Assembly: GCA_948567375.1 (NCBI GenBank)
Contig: OX419760.1
Location: 35,402,001-35,466,000 of the forward strand
Direction: 5' to 3'
DNA: 64,000 nucleotides
Source: Lunularia cruciata
Taxonomy: Eukaryota > Streptophyta > Marchantiopsida > Lunulariales > Lunulariaceae
Of this stretch, positions 24,101 to 34,984 are shown piece by piece. A program made the position numbers and the translations under genes. Below the pieces are notes generated by a model. It worked only from the letters and a program-made list of their open reading frames with translations, was not told the DNA's origin and made no database searches. Each line of letters opens with the position of its first letter. Position 1 is the stretch's first letter.

Positions 24101-26422
24101 ATCTTGCGAGTGCGCATCATGAATGATGAAGCACCCAAGGGAGAAGTGCCTGAGCAGTCAGAGGATGATGTGTTTTTGAAGAAGATTGAGAGCAACATGC
24201 TTACTGAGATGGCTCTGAGGGGTATTCCGGACATTCGGAAGGTTTTCATCAGAGAAGCGAAGACCCAAAGATTCCACGAAATTGATGGGTTCAAACCCGA
24301 GAAAGAGTGGATGCTGGATACGGAGGGAGTGAACATGCTGGCAGTGATGTGCCACGAGGAGGTTGATGCCACAAGGACGAACAGTAACCATCTGATAGAA
24401 GTCATTGAGGTACTGGGTATTGAAGCTGTACGGAACGCGCTTCTTAAAGAACTCAGAAGTGTTATCGAGTTCGATGGTTCATATGTGAATTACCGACATT
24501 TGGCTATTCTCTGTGACATCATGACTTATAGGGGTCATCTAATGGCTATCACTCGTCACGGTATCAACCGAAATGACACAGGCCCAATGATGAGATGCTC
24601 CTTCGAGGAAACAGTGGACATTCTGCTGGATGCTGCCGTCTATGCCGAAGCAGATCATCTGAGAGGTGTCACAGAGAATATCATGTTGGGACAGCTTGCA
24701 CCAATCGGCACGGGTGACTTCGGTCTGCACTTAAACGAGACTATGCTACAACATGCCATTGAGTTGCAACTGCCCAGCTTTATGGAGGGACATGACTTCG
24801 GTGTAACTCCTGCAAGAGGTTCTCCTATGATTGGTACCCCCCATCATGAGGGAATGATGTCTCCCAGCTATTTGCTGAGTCCGAGTATGAGATCTTCTCC
24901 TATTTCTGATTCTGCCCAATTTTCTCCCTACGTTGGAGGCGGAGGGATGGCTTCCCCTACATACAGTCCTACTTCCCCTGGGTACAGTCCCCAGTCTCCC
25001 GGGTATAGTCCAACATCGCCTGGATATAGTCCAACGTCACCAGGATACAGTCCAACATCCCCTGCATACAGTCCAACTTCACCGGGCTATAGTCCCACTT
25101 CTCCTGGCTATAGTCCTACATCACCGGCTTATTCTCCAACTAGCCCATCTTATTCTCCTACTTCACCCAGTTATAGTCCAACTTCTCCCAGTTACAGTCC
25201 CACATCCCCAAGTTACAGCCCAACTTCTCCTGCCTACAGCCCGACATCTCCAAGCTACAGTCCCAGTTCTCCTGCATACAGTCCAACTTCTCCTTCTTAC
25301 ACTCCCTCTTCGCCTGCGTACTCTCCCACTTCGCCGAGCTACTCACCTACGTCGCCCAGCTACAGTCCTACTTCTCCTGGCTATAGCCCGACTAGTCCGA
25401 GTTACAGCCCAACTTCTCCGAGTTACTCCCCTACGTCTCCAAGCTACAGTCCAACCTCCCCTGCCTACTCCCCAAGCAGTCCGAGGTATTCACCATCGAG
25501 TCCATCGTACAGTCCTACTTCACCGAGTTACAGGTGGGTGCTAAAATGGTGCTATTTGACGTTGAGGTCAGGATATAAGTGTTACTACTTGTGGATTCCC
25601 CGTTCTCTAAAGGCTTCTGCTCTCATTTCACCTCTCACTGAGGTTATCTGCAAGCTTACTGTCAGATTAGTTTGACATTGTTTTTGATTCTAACTACTTG
25701 AAACGCTGGCTGCAGTCCAACGTCTCCTTCATATTCACCGACGTCTCCATCGTACTCACCAACTTCACCGACTTACTCGCCTACAAGGTACGGTGTCAGC
25801 CATTGGATCTGATTTGTTTATTTTATATTGCGCAAGTGATGTTGGAGAGAAACTAACTCTTAATAGATCCAACCGTGCGTCAGTCACAAAGATGCTAATA
25901 TCTTTGACCTTTTCCCTGCGCATTTGCAGCCCCGGTTACAGCCCGACCTCTCCACAATACAGGTATTTAAAGGCTTTCTTTCTTTTAAGGACTAAATTTG
26001 CACAACACTATTGTTGTTACCTACATTAAGGAGCTGAGCTTATGTCTTGAGTTAAAACATAGGTTTTCAATGCAAGTTTCAATGCTGCCAGTGCACATTC
26101 ACATCGAGTGGTTAATCAACATTATTAAAGAACCTTCTTTGGAAAGAGTCTGGTTTTTATTTGCCCTTGTTTTTATTTGCATCTTGGACGAACGTAACAT
26201 AGCAATTTGCTATCTCTTCTATTTTCTAAGTTTCGAAGATGTTGGTTCTCGGAATATCTACACTTTTCATCTCGGTGTATAACATCGAACTAAATAAATT
26301 TCGTTGTATACTGCAGTCCGAGTGGTGGGTACTCTCCATCCGCTCCAGGGTATTCGCCCTCCGCCGCTCAGTATACTCCTACCTACAGCAAGGATGATGG
26401 TCTTGGAGGCAGCCGCTCATAA
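18180..26422 (+). CDS. NRPB1: RNA polymerase II largest subunit, 14 exons
   Basis: This gene encodes the catalytic largest subunit of nuclear RNA polymerase II (plant NRPB1, about 1800 residues here; Arabidopsis is about 1840). Exons, all GT-AG: 18180-18263, 18483-18746, 19116-19415, 19566-19724, 19888-20049, 20167-20387, 20575-20716, 20815-21150, 21468-21754, 22002-22260, 22556-25533, 25716-25787, 25930-25962, 26317-26422. Start [12 protein letters not shown] and the joins match plant homologues residue by residue. Visible landmarks are the clamp zinc sites with CPGHFGH (exon 2), the catalytic NADFDGDEM at 20956-20982, the bridge-helix region near 22816-22980, the trigger loop with [16 protein letters not shown] near 23606, and the C-terminal heptads. 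The frame is intact throughout, so it is probably functional. Splice sites are inferred from homology, not from transcripts. Confidence 0.97.
24962..26400 (+). other. C-terminal heptad-repeat domain of NRPB1
   Basis: About 35 repeats of the YSPTSPS type, spread over exons 11-14. Twenty-seven complete repeats lie in exon 11, about five well-formed ones in exons 12 and 13, and about three degenerate ones at the end. The most common variant is Gly or Ala at position 7. The domain is phosphorylated during the transcription cycle and recruits capping, splicing and 3'-end factors. It ends with a Lys-Asp-Asp acidic/basic tail as in other eukaryotes. The three introns inside it all fall within Ser codons in phase 2. 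Confidence 0.95.
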
Positions 26423-29400
26423 CAATATGAGATGGAACTAGTCTACAGCTGCCGGTATTTGCATAACAATCGGGACTCTTGCAGTCATGCTTCAGACTCT
26501 GAGCTCCTCAACTTGGGAGTCAAGGTTGCGATTTGTACATTTATGTAATTGTGATAAGAGAAAGAAGAGAAATGAAGATTTAAGATAGGCCTCAGTCCCG
26601 GCATTGCGGACCATCTTGTTCGATTTTGGATCCTCTGCTCTCTCCACTCTCCATTCTGTTGAATTTTCAGCTTTCCTAAATTTTGTGTACATTCCTGCAT
26701 CCACCAAGTAAAAGAATATATTTGTTTGTGTAAATTAAATCTAAACGGCAATGAAAGTTAAACTTTCCAGAAATTTTTCCTGGGGAGTTGGAACCGAGGG
26801 TTTAGGGTTCTGTTTACAGTATACGCTCCATGATCTTCACCGGAAAACGGTCGTATTGAAACGACGGAAGACTTCGACGATTGGGGCCGTGTAGCTGAGA
26901 GAATTATTGAGTATATCCGGAGTTGTTGCTAGTGTATGGTAGAAGTGTAGTAGAGGATCAAGACTTTATCTACAGAAAGAGCCTTTCGATGATGCTTAGG
27001 TGATTGTAGAATAGAGTGATCTCAGGTGGGTCCTGTACATTAGGTCTATCTGCTATCAAAGACTCAGCTGCAGGAATTTTGAGCCTACCCGGGTAAACCT
27101 GCACGGTTCTCCCTAAGTAAGAGCTCGTATGGAGGGTTGGCCCATTTTATCTGAATATTGTCAATTGAGTACTCTCCCTCTTAAATTCTTGGAAATACGA
27201 AATAGTTCGGAAATTTCTGTGCCGAAGAGCTGTTACACATCTCCTCGCACTCACTTAAGTATAAAATCTAGAAATGTATGATGCTTGTTCGTGCACCTTA
27301 TAGCCGTGATAATATCAACTGTGCCGGGCTTTTTGCAAAACATCCTTCGCTCACTCAACTAAAAAACTAGAAGTGAATGACACGCCTCATACACCATAGT
27401 CTTGATGATAGTAACTGTGCCGGCACCTCGACGATGGAATATATGCAAAGCGGAATGATATAGGGTTTCCTAACATTTCTTTCTCGTTACTAAGGTGCCT
27501 CCAAATAGTTTGAGACCAGGACCTTGTACCGTGAAAATGGTAGTATGATAGTAACTGTGCCGGCACTTCGACAATGGAATAGGTAATATGCAAGTGGAAT
27601 GATGTAGGGTTTCCTAACTTTTTTTCTCATTACTAAGGTAACTTGTGCCTTCAGTTAGTTTGAGACTAGGACCTTGTACCGCGAAAATGGTAATTGTCTT
27701 CCTGGGTCAGATGAAACTCATACGAGCCAGTTGTCCTTGGTAAGTTATCTTTTTCTTGATCCTTCACGATAATCGCTACTACAATACACTCTATTCTTCT
27801 CTCCAAGGGGCCCCCAAAAGATAGTTATCTTTATCTTGATTCTTCACGATAATCGCTACTACAAACACTCGATACTTCTCTCCGACGATAGAGTGTCGAC
27901 CCCCCTAAATAGATTAGCCTCCTACGGTCTTGCTACTTGGGGTAAAACAAGTCCAACTACTCCTTAATCTTGGCTCCGTGGCAGAGCCGGACGCGGCTCT
28001 CCAAGCGATCCTTTTGACAAGCCACAGACTGACACTAAATGGTTTGCTAATAAGCACAGAAAACTTGGATGTCCTTAATCCGGAACCCGAAAACAATTCA
28101 ATGCAAGTTAAATCTCAATTATTATACGGTATTACACTATTTATGAATGTAGATTATGACTATTATATTCCACTTCGGATCGATGTGATTTTCCTAGAGC
28201 CTTCAACTCCTCTGTCCTCATTTCTCTCAGAAGGCCACTTCACATGGCTCAATGATGTACGTCAGTTTTGACGTCCGTCAACCTCTAAAACATTGACGGA
28301 AAGAGTATAATCATGTGTCCATGGGAGTGCATAGGTCCGGCAGTTAATTTGGACGTACGTCAACCTCATATGTATACTTGTGATGGCGGGTCACTTTAGA
28401 TTATTGACTGGCGTTAATAGGTAACCAGTTCTCGAATTAGGTTATGTAAAGTAAAGAGATCGGGGTTTGCAAATCAATAAGAAAATTTTCACATTCGCTT
28501 TCAACAAGAGAGTGATCATCAAATTTAGCTTTTTGTTTTCCTATATATAGATGAATATTTATGGTTTCATATTTTTATGATTAATGGAGTTTCAAATAGA
28601 AAATCTTATAGAATTAATCATATTATTAAGGGGAGAAAAAATTTATGAATAAAAAGAAGATATTACACCCGAGTACTGGAATTGGTTTTCGTTGATAAAC
28701 CATTTCCTTTCCTATTTCAAAAAAGAATATTAATAAAATGCTTTCATTCTTAAGTCACCATGACAAACATTGAACAGTCCAAAAATAACAGTCCAATCAT
28801 GAAAAAGGTAAAACATATTACATCTGCATCCAGTCTCTAAGGTCAAAAATTAAAATTGAAAATGTATTTACTTGGAAAGATTAAAGACTCGATGTAGCGA
28901 AGACGGGAAGTCGAAAGGTTCATTCTCGGGCAAACCTGTCACAGAAAGGGAATTCCGATAATTTTATTGCATGTTGTATCACCCGACCCATTAATCTAGT
29001 AAATTCCCGGTTCGAAAAGGGTCAAACGGAGCTAGAGCTGCCTGACGGATAAGCTCCGGCTGAGGCTTTGAACGTCAGGCTTTGAACGCAGACCTGACGT
29101 GCACATGAGCTCTGTCAAAATTGTAATTGCCGGACTTTGTCTTTTAGTGGGCCGCCGGAGCCCAAAAGAGCCATGTGAATCGCGTAAGAGAGCTATTGTG
29201 GGGACCGAACTCAAAGCTACGACACCCTTCAACGTGCACAAACACGGAGGTGCACTTCGGCACAAGTGCCACGGAGCTGCTTTGTAAAGAGCATGGCCTC
29301 AATTTTGAGCAGTTTCAGGTCTACCATTCTTTCCATTTCCTGAGCCATTAACGTGAAGTTGTGAACTTTTGATATGGTGTGCCAACTCTTACGCTGAGCA

Positions 29401-29734
29401 CGGCATCATCAAATCAGTCATCGGAGAGGTATTCCACATCTAGTCGGAGACAGGAGAATCAGATCTAATACTATTGTGGCCTTAATTTTCCACTAAAAAG
29501 AATGGTTGAAGTCAACCATTTCCCTCGCTTTGATGTGACCTCGAGCAACACTGGTTCCTTTGCAACAACGGCGGGGTTGTCTTGAAGAGATTGCTGGATT
29601 CTTCTTATTTGGTTGACTAGCAGTATTGAAGCATCTGCAATGTTGTAGATGAATACGCTCCGAGTCAATACTTAACTTCTATGCATTCCCCTTCTTGTAT
29701 TGCCATCTTGTATGTTTCTCTCTTATATTTTAAG
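26423..29734. other. Intergenic region after NRPB1
   Basis: The 3' untranslated region and terminator of NRPB1 must start here; an AT-rich stretch at 26700-26760 is a plausible 3' end, but no clear AATAAA is present. No reading frame in this stretch resembles a known protein and no transposon core is seen. It includes the tandem duplications listed separately and AT-rich DNA at 28500-28900. Confidence 0.5.
27241..27888. repeat. Series of short tandem duplications
   Basis: Three kinds of neighbouring repeat units are visible. Units of about 110-140 bp share CTGTGCCGG and are seen near 27250, 27350, 27408-27543 and 27547-27691; the last two are the clearest and share GGACCTTGTACCG. A further pair of about 55 bp, with TTCACGATAATCGCTACTACAA, stands at about 27752-27806 and 27836-27888. 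The units differ by substitutions and small indels, so the duplications are not recent. No coding potential is apparent. Confidence 0.7.
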
Positions 29735-29880
29735 TGAAAAAGACCACCACGTAGAACACATGAAGGATGGGAAGACCACCATCAAGTCGTACAAGCGAAA
29801 AAAAGAGGGTAAAATGGAGTGAAGCCCAAATAGTATCGATATGAGAAATCTGCCATACCTCACCATATCTGAGCTATATT
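29735..29880 (-). mobile_element. 5'-truncated fragment of the E-family non-LTR retrotransposon
   Basis: About 145 bp matching the 3' terminus of copy E2 (33990-34140): GAAGGATGGGAAGACC, CGTACAAG, GAGAAATCTGCC and a shared end. A copy consisting only of the 3' end is the usual result of incomplete reverse transcription by such elements. Confidence 0.65.
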
Positions 29881-29994
29881 TTAAGACTGGATTTGATATT
29901 CCTTCTTTTCTGATTGATGGGATCTTTCTTGATTGGTTGGAGTGATTGACTTGACAATATGGCATGCACAATTTGATCCACAAGTCCAACGCTA

Positions 29995-32900
29995 GAGGGT
30001 TTGTAGAAGAAAAGCAGACCTCATAGAACACAAGAAGGATGGGAAGACCCCGTCAAGCCGTACAAGGGAGAGAGGGTTTAACAGGGTCTTCCCATCCCGG
30101 ATGAGTCAATTAAGAGAGAATGTAACATATGCTTACATTGTTGTTCCATCGAGGAAGATCGTAAACCTATGCTCCAATCTGATGGTAGTGAAGCAAAGAT
30201 GGAAGGTCTTCATGTGCCAGTGGAGATAGACCATCTCTCATCTTCCATAATAACACTTGGAGAGAAAAGGATCCCTCCTCCACCTTGGTCACATAAGTCT
30301 CTAAAATTGGCCTATCAGCAACCACAAAATAAGAGGAAAGTAGGGGTGCCAAGAGCTCAACTACCCAAAAATGCTTTAGGTACCATCTCCTCCATAGATA
30401 ATAAGCCTACCCCTCTGTAGAAGATCGGTAGAGATGTCTGTCTATGTGCCAAATCCCCCATCACACACTCAAATGTCCATGATCTGATGATATCACCAAA
30501 GACTCATATGATCCACCTGTCAAAAGTTCTCAAATATGATAGGAGAGTCAAGGAAGATGGAACTGTGAAGAGAAGGTAAGTGAATCAATGGGCAATACTA
30601 GAGGAGAGTATAACAAAAGCAACCTATGGGTCTCCTAGTAGAGGAATGCCATCCACATGGAGAATATCCTTTGCAAGGGTAGCGCCTAAGAAGCATGTGA
30701 CAATATCCTTGGATCCTACTAGCACTCCAAGAATACATAGTCCATCTGTAATGTGACACACCCTTATGGAAGCTCAAGGTGGGAAGGGATACTTGAATGA
30801 AACTATACTTTGCACTTTGACACCTTGACTCTCAAGCCTACAAAATGTAGCTTGGTAGTCAAGAGATCAAAGGCATGCTTAATTTGATCTATGAGGCCCA
30901 CAATATGTGTATTGTTTGCTAGGGAAGGAAATAAAAAACTTGGTATAGTCAAAGTAGTAGATAAGAGAGCTTTGAAGTGAGCCATGGAAGACAAAGGTCT
31001 CTCTAAATGATCTCCTTGTCATGTACTGAAAATTGACTCCAAGATGGTGACTCCCTCATGTGACCACCCATGTTGGTAGTAAAGAGAAGCAAGAGAGCCA
31101 TAAAATGACCACACAAAGAGAATGAGACTCACCAAGGATCCACCGGCCTCCCTAAGCTCTCTAATGATGGATGCTCCAAAGACACTATTAAAAGCATTTG
31201 CAACATACACCTATAGGACAACCCACTTTGGATAGATATCTAGGAATGCCTTGATGCTTAAGGAAATAGCCTTGCAACCTCCAAGTGTATCTACTTCAAA
31301 CTGCTGTGGATTGAGGTGCTCTCAAAAGTGAGATTGATGCTGAAGGACAATGGTGCGGCTTACCAAGCACAAAAAGATCTCTCCAATAGCAATTGGTCTA
31401 ATGCCCCTTGGACCCTTCTCCATTGTGAGAGGTCAATTAGCCCCTAACACTTGACTAATTGATGTAGGAATATCTCCCCTTGGTATTGCTACAAACACCT
31501 AAAACAACTCAATAAATCCATTAGAAGGATCATATGCCTAAAAGCAATCTCTAAGATGCTTATATACAATCCCTAACAAGCCTCTTGAGAAGAGGCAAGG
31601 GGTAGTGCATAATGCTTATGCAAAAGAGACTTATCAAGACATAAAAGTTGATGAGGCTGATAATCTAAGACCTCTAGTGGTACTTCCTCTCCTACCATAG
31701 GATGTAGTGAGCGTAGGGAAGAGATAGCTTCATTAGTGGGACTAGCTATAGACAAAAAGTGTAGCACTCATGCTGCTCTACTAAGCTCTCTTGCCTGACC
31801 CAATGTCTTACAATATTGTAATCAAGTGGACTTTGGAGTATTATGTGATAGAATCTATCTCCTAAAATGTGCAACACTAACTGACTCTTCCTGTAGGGCA
31901 GCCCAACATCCTACTCAAAATTGATGAAATCTAGCAATTACCTCTCTATACCATGCACATCTCCCATTAGAATAACATAAGCATCATCAAGGGAGTAAGA
32001 GGAATAAGAACCATGCTAACTTGTCTAAGGGATCACAAAAAGTCTATCTAGCCTTATCATAAAGTGTATGAGATAGTCTATGGAATAGATGCAGTCATGG
32101 AGAACTAGAATCAAATAACCCCAAAATACAACCCGCTAGACATGCTAACTTCTCTCACCACTCAATATGTATCCTTGGAATGATCAACAAAGAGATAGAA
32201 GAAGCATGCTTAATCTCGAGTGTCACCACTGTCAATGTGGTCAGTCCCCTCACATGAACATCCCAAGTGGTCGAGTCATAGTCATTTTTCATCCTTCTCA
32301 CATGGGTCTTTAACCCCTTGTGAGGCAAAGCATAGATGACACACCAGGCATGATGTATCCCAAGCCGCTCTAGGCGGTCCACATGGGGAAGTGTAGCCAT
32401 GGCTAACACAAGAATAATGATCATAACACATAATGCTCCTTTCCATATCTCCCTATATGTGAACAACCATAACCCCTCACATCTCAATCCACATGAGTAA
32501 ATACAATTTCTCCAAACTCTAAAAACTATAAACTCTCATAATTTTCAATTTCTATCTCAAAAATTTTTAAACTAAGTTCCTATGAAACTCAATCATGAAA
32601 CCAAGAGAAATGAAAATTCATGATCCATCATTCTGAATGTGAATTAGTCCTTATAAACCCTAAAAAACCTAAAAGTATTCATAACTTTCTACTCAATTCT
32701 CCATAGCTTTCAATTTAGGTACCAATGGAACCAAAATTGAAAAATGAACAAAATCTATTATTCACTCATGTGAGGTATGCAGATAAGCTCTCTAAATTTC
32801 TTGAATATCCTTGTCTCTTTTCTCACCTTTCTCTTCCTTCTCTTCTCTCCAGTTCCTCCCTCTTGTTTGATTGACAAGAAAACAAGAGGTAGGTAAGGGA
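29995..32900 (-). mobile_element. Non-LTR retrotransposon copy E1 (decayed, internally deleted)
   Basis: On the minus strand, from about 32900 downward: a 5' leader like that of E2, then an N-terminal domain at 32487-32155 (THVRRMKNDYDSTTWDVHVR), then reverse transcriptase pieces at 31520-30803. These pieces include ELREAGGSLVSLILFVWSFYGS and LANNTHIVGLIDQIKHAFDLL, where the usual Asp-Asp pair is Asn-Asn. The C-terminal part ends at about 30101, where sequence equivalent to E2 34911 is joined directly to the 3' end, so the CCHC and endonuclease region has been deleted. Stops are numerous. It is dead. Confidence 0.8.
30037..30097. repeat. Inverted repeat near the 3' end of E1
   Basis: GGATGGGAAGACCC (30037-30050) and its exact complement GGGTCTTCCCATCC (30084-30097) flank 33 bases. 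The left arm belongs to the E-family 3' end; the right arm sits at the deletion joint of E1 and is not seen in E2. Confidence 0.75.
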
Positions 32901-33984
32901 AACCAAGGTTGAGTTCAGTTGAAAGTTTGCACATATAGAGTCAATAAACATCTCATTGAATCGGACTTCTTTCAGCAGTAATGGTGGTTAACGTGGCAAT
33001 GGAAGCTTCTACCTTTGGTGTATGAGATCCAAGTGAAAAGCAGGACCATGTCAAGAGGGTAGGATACTGAACTTGACTATGATCATAGATAACACATACG
33101 ATGAGGTTTATAGCATTGGTGTACATTTATTGTGCAATCTATATTCCCAAAGCTATTGTCAATTTTGTTGGTATGTTGTAGGGTATTGCACTATTGAGAT
33201 GGAATCTTGGAGTTCATTTGGACTATGATATGCTGTTGAACAATGCTGTCTTTGAACTTTATAGACAAGCAAGTGGATTCATCATCAAAACATTTTTTAC
33301 TTTTGTGGATTTCCCCAAGATGATTATGAAGATGCACACATCAAAACATAGTATGAAAGCCGATAATTCTGAGTACCAATTGAATTCTTTGTTGGTGGAA
33401 GCATATTCTCAAGCTTGGGTTCTTTGAATATATTACAGTTCCGTATTGAGTTTATGGATTTATATGCCAAATGGATAAATATCTATTGGGAGAAACCCTG
33501 GCAAGATCTCTTGTAGTGCTTGGTGGGTGGACCAAAATTGCCTACAATGCTGGTTGGCCAAGATGTTGGAGATTTGGTCTTGGAAGAAGTTTGATTGAAG
33601 GTTGTACTACTTGCAAGATTAAATACACATTAAGTCAAAAGAAATAGATATATTTAATGATATATTTAGAGAATGAAGGAATATATGGAGGGAATATTTT
33701 CATATTTCACAACCTCATTCGAGGTCTAGTTTGGTACCAAGAGCACACCAAAGAGGTTCGTTTGTATAGTAAGATTCTGAAAAGATAGGATTTTTACAAG
33801 CAAAGGGTTGACATTCATATAATTCATTAAATTGCTATCCATAAATTACTCTTAAATTTAAAAATAAAATAAAAAGTCACCACTCTCGTAAAATATATTA
33901 TGGGTGACAATAAGCTCTATATGGGTGATAGGCATTTCAGTTTTAGGCTTTTATGGTGTAGTGAGATGAGGCTTTGAAGGTGAG
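32901..33984. other. Unassigned region between the two E copies, with a possible gene fragment
   Basis: A plus-strand frame at 33194-33427 encodes 77 residues that look protein-like (FELYRQASGFIIKT, FVDFPKMIMKMHTSKHSM, LLVEAYSQAW). In a shifted frame it seems to continue to about 33590 with NILQFRIEFMDLYAKW and one internal stop. I do not recognise the family. It could be the remnant of another transposon or a captured host gene fragment. The rest is AT-rich with no visible feature. Confidence 0.35.
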
Positions 33985-34745
33985 AAAAAGGTGACCGCGT
34001 AGAGACCACGAAGGATGGGAAGACCCCATTAAGCTGTACAAGGGAGAGATGAAAAAGGTAAAATGATCTAGGCTCCAATAGAGTTTATATGAGAAATCTG
34101 CCCCACTGCACCTAAGATATCCCAGCTATGCAAGTCGTATGGTCTACAAACAACTAGAGCATCCAAAGAAGCATCAGCTAGTGTGATTGCTCTCCTATGG
34201 ATTGCACCAACCACTACCCTCTGTAGAGCAATGGACACACATTGCCTAAAATATGCTACAAATTATGAGAGTGAGAGTGGTACTCCTTGGCGCTTAACAT
34301 GATAAGCTCTCACATACTCCCTAAAAATATATATCAAACACTGTGTCCATCGCTCCATATAACTCCAAGGCTAGAGGAACAAAGAGGTGACCTCGCTGCA
34401 TGCCCCTACTTGGAGACCTTACGACTTGCTGCTACACTTGCTGCCCGTCCAAGGGGACGGGTAATCACTCCCTCCGAAACTATATCTTGCGTAGGGTCCA
34501 TAACCACAACATCCGCTATTGTCACCTGATCATCTTGGACCAAATATAAATCTTCCCTAACACATATCATCTGCAAAGCATACAAATGCTCCCTCCAAGC
34601 CAAGTATCCACTCTCTTGTGCCATATCAAACAATATATCCATCATGTGTAGCTATCCTCTATCCTCTAAAAGGGCACTATGTCATATGGACTGCTGCTAC
34701 ATCTAGTGTTGAACCACACTCACAAGTGAGTAATGAAGATGGAGA
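33985..34745 (-). pseudogene. E2 C-terminal CCHC finger and restriction-like endonuclease, with 3' UTR
   Basis: On the minus strand a CCHC knuckle, CECG-x9-H-x3-C, lies near 34660-34705 and is followed by RIATHD. A 1-bp shift leads into the frame at 34645-34406: LFDMAQESGYLAWREHL, then EDLYLVQDDQVTIADVVVM, then a basic C-terminus running to about 34090. A CCHC finger followed by an H-D and a (P/E)D...DV signature is the arrangement of the restriction-like endonuclease of R2/NeSL-type elements, which nicks the target DNA. The assignment rests on motif order, not on a database search. Stops at three places make it inactive. 33985-34089 is the 3' UTR. Confidence 0.65.
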
Positions 34746-34984
34746 TGGGTGGACCAAACCTAGGCAAAACCTCATCATTGTAGAGAAAATAGTTGGTGTG
34801 AGTCAAAATGCCCTAATGCACGGTCGAGCTAGGATCCAAGAGCATGCACCCTTGCCGAAGCAAGAGCAAAGATGTGCTCTAGTAGCTTGAGGAATGGACA
34901 AGTCAACTAAGAGAGAATGTAGCGTATGCTCACACTGTTGCTCCATCAATGAAGACTATAAACCTCTAGTCCAATCTGACAATA

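Noticed and set aside
23917-24405. Minus-strand frame of 162 codons antisense to NRPB1
   Set aside because: Fully inside the coding exon, Ser-rich, with no recognisable domain: a shadow of the real gene.
24962-25533. Regular short repeats that might suggest a CRISPR or satellite array
   Set aside because: They are codons for the heptads of a polymerase subunit, with no unique spacers.
24933-25544. A 203-codon plus-strand frame rich in Leu, His and Pro over the NRPB1 heptads
   Set aside because: It is the shifted reading of the heptad codons; the repeat structure keeps an alternative frame open. The true frame is the YSPTSPS one.
29032-29287. Overlapping frames on both strands that might be a small gene
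   Set aside because: Composition is atypical for a protein, with no domain and no splice partner; the frames are mutual shadows.
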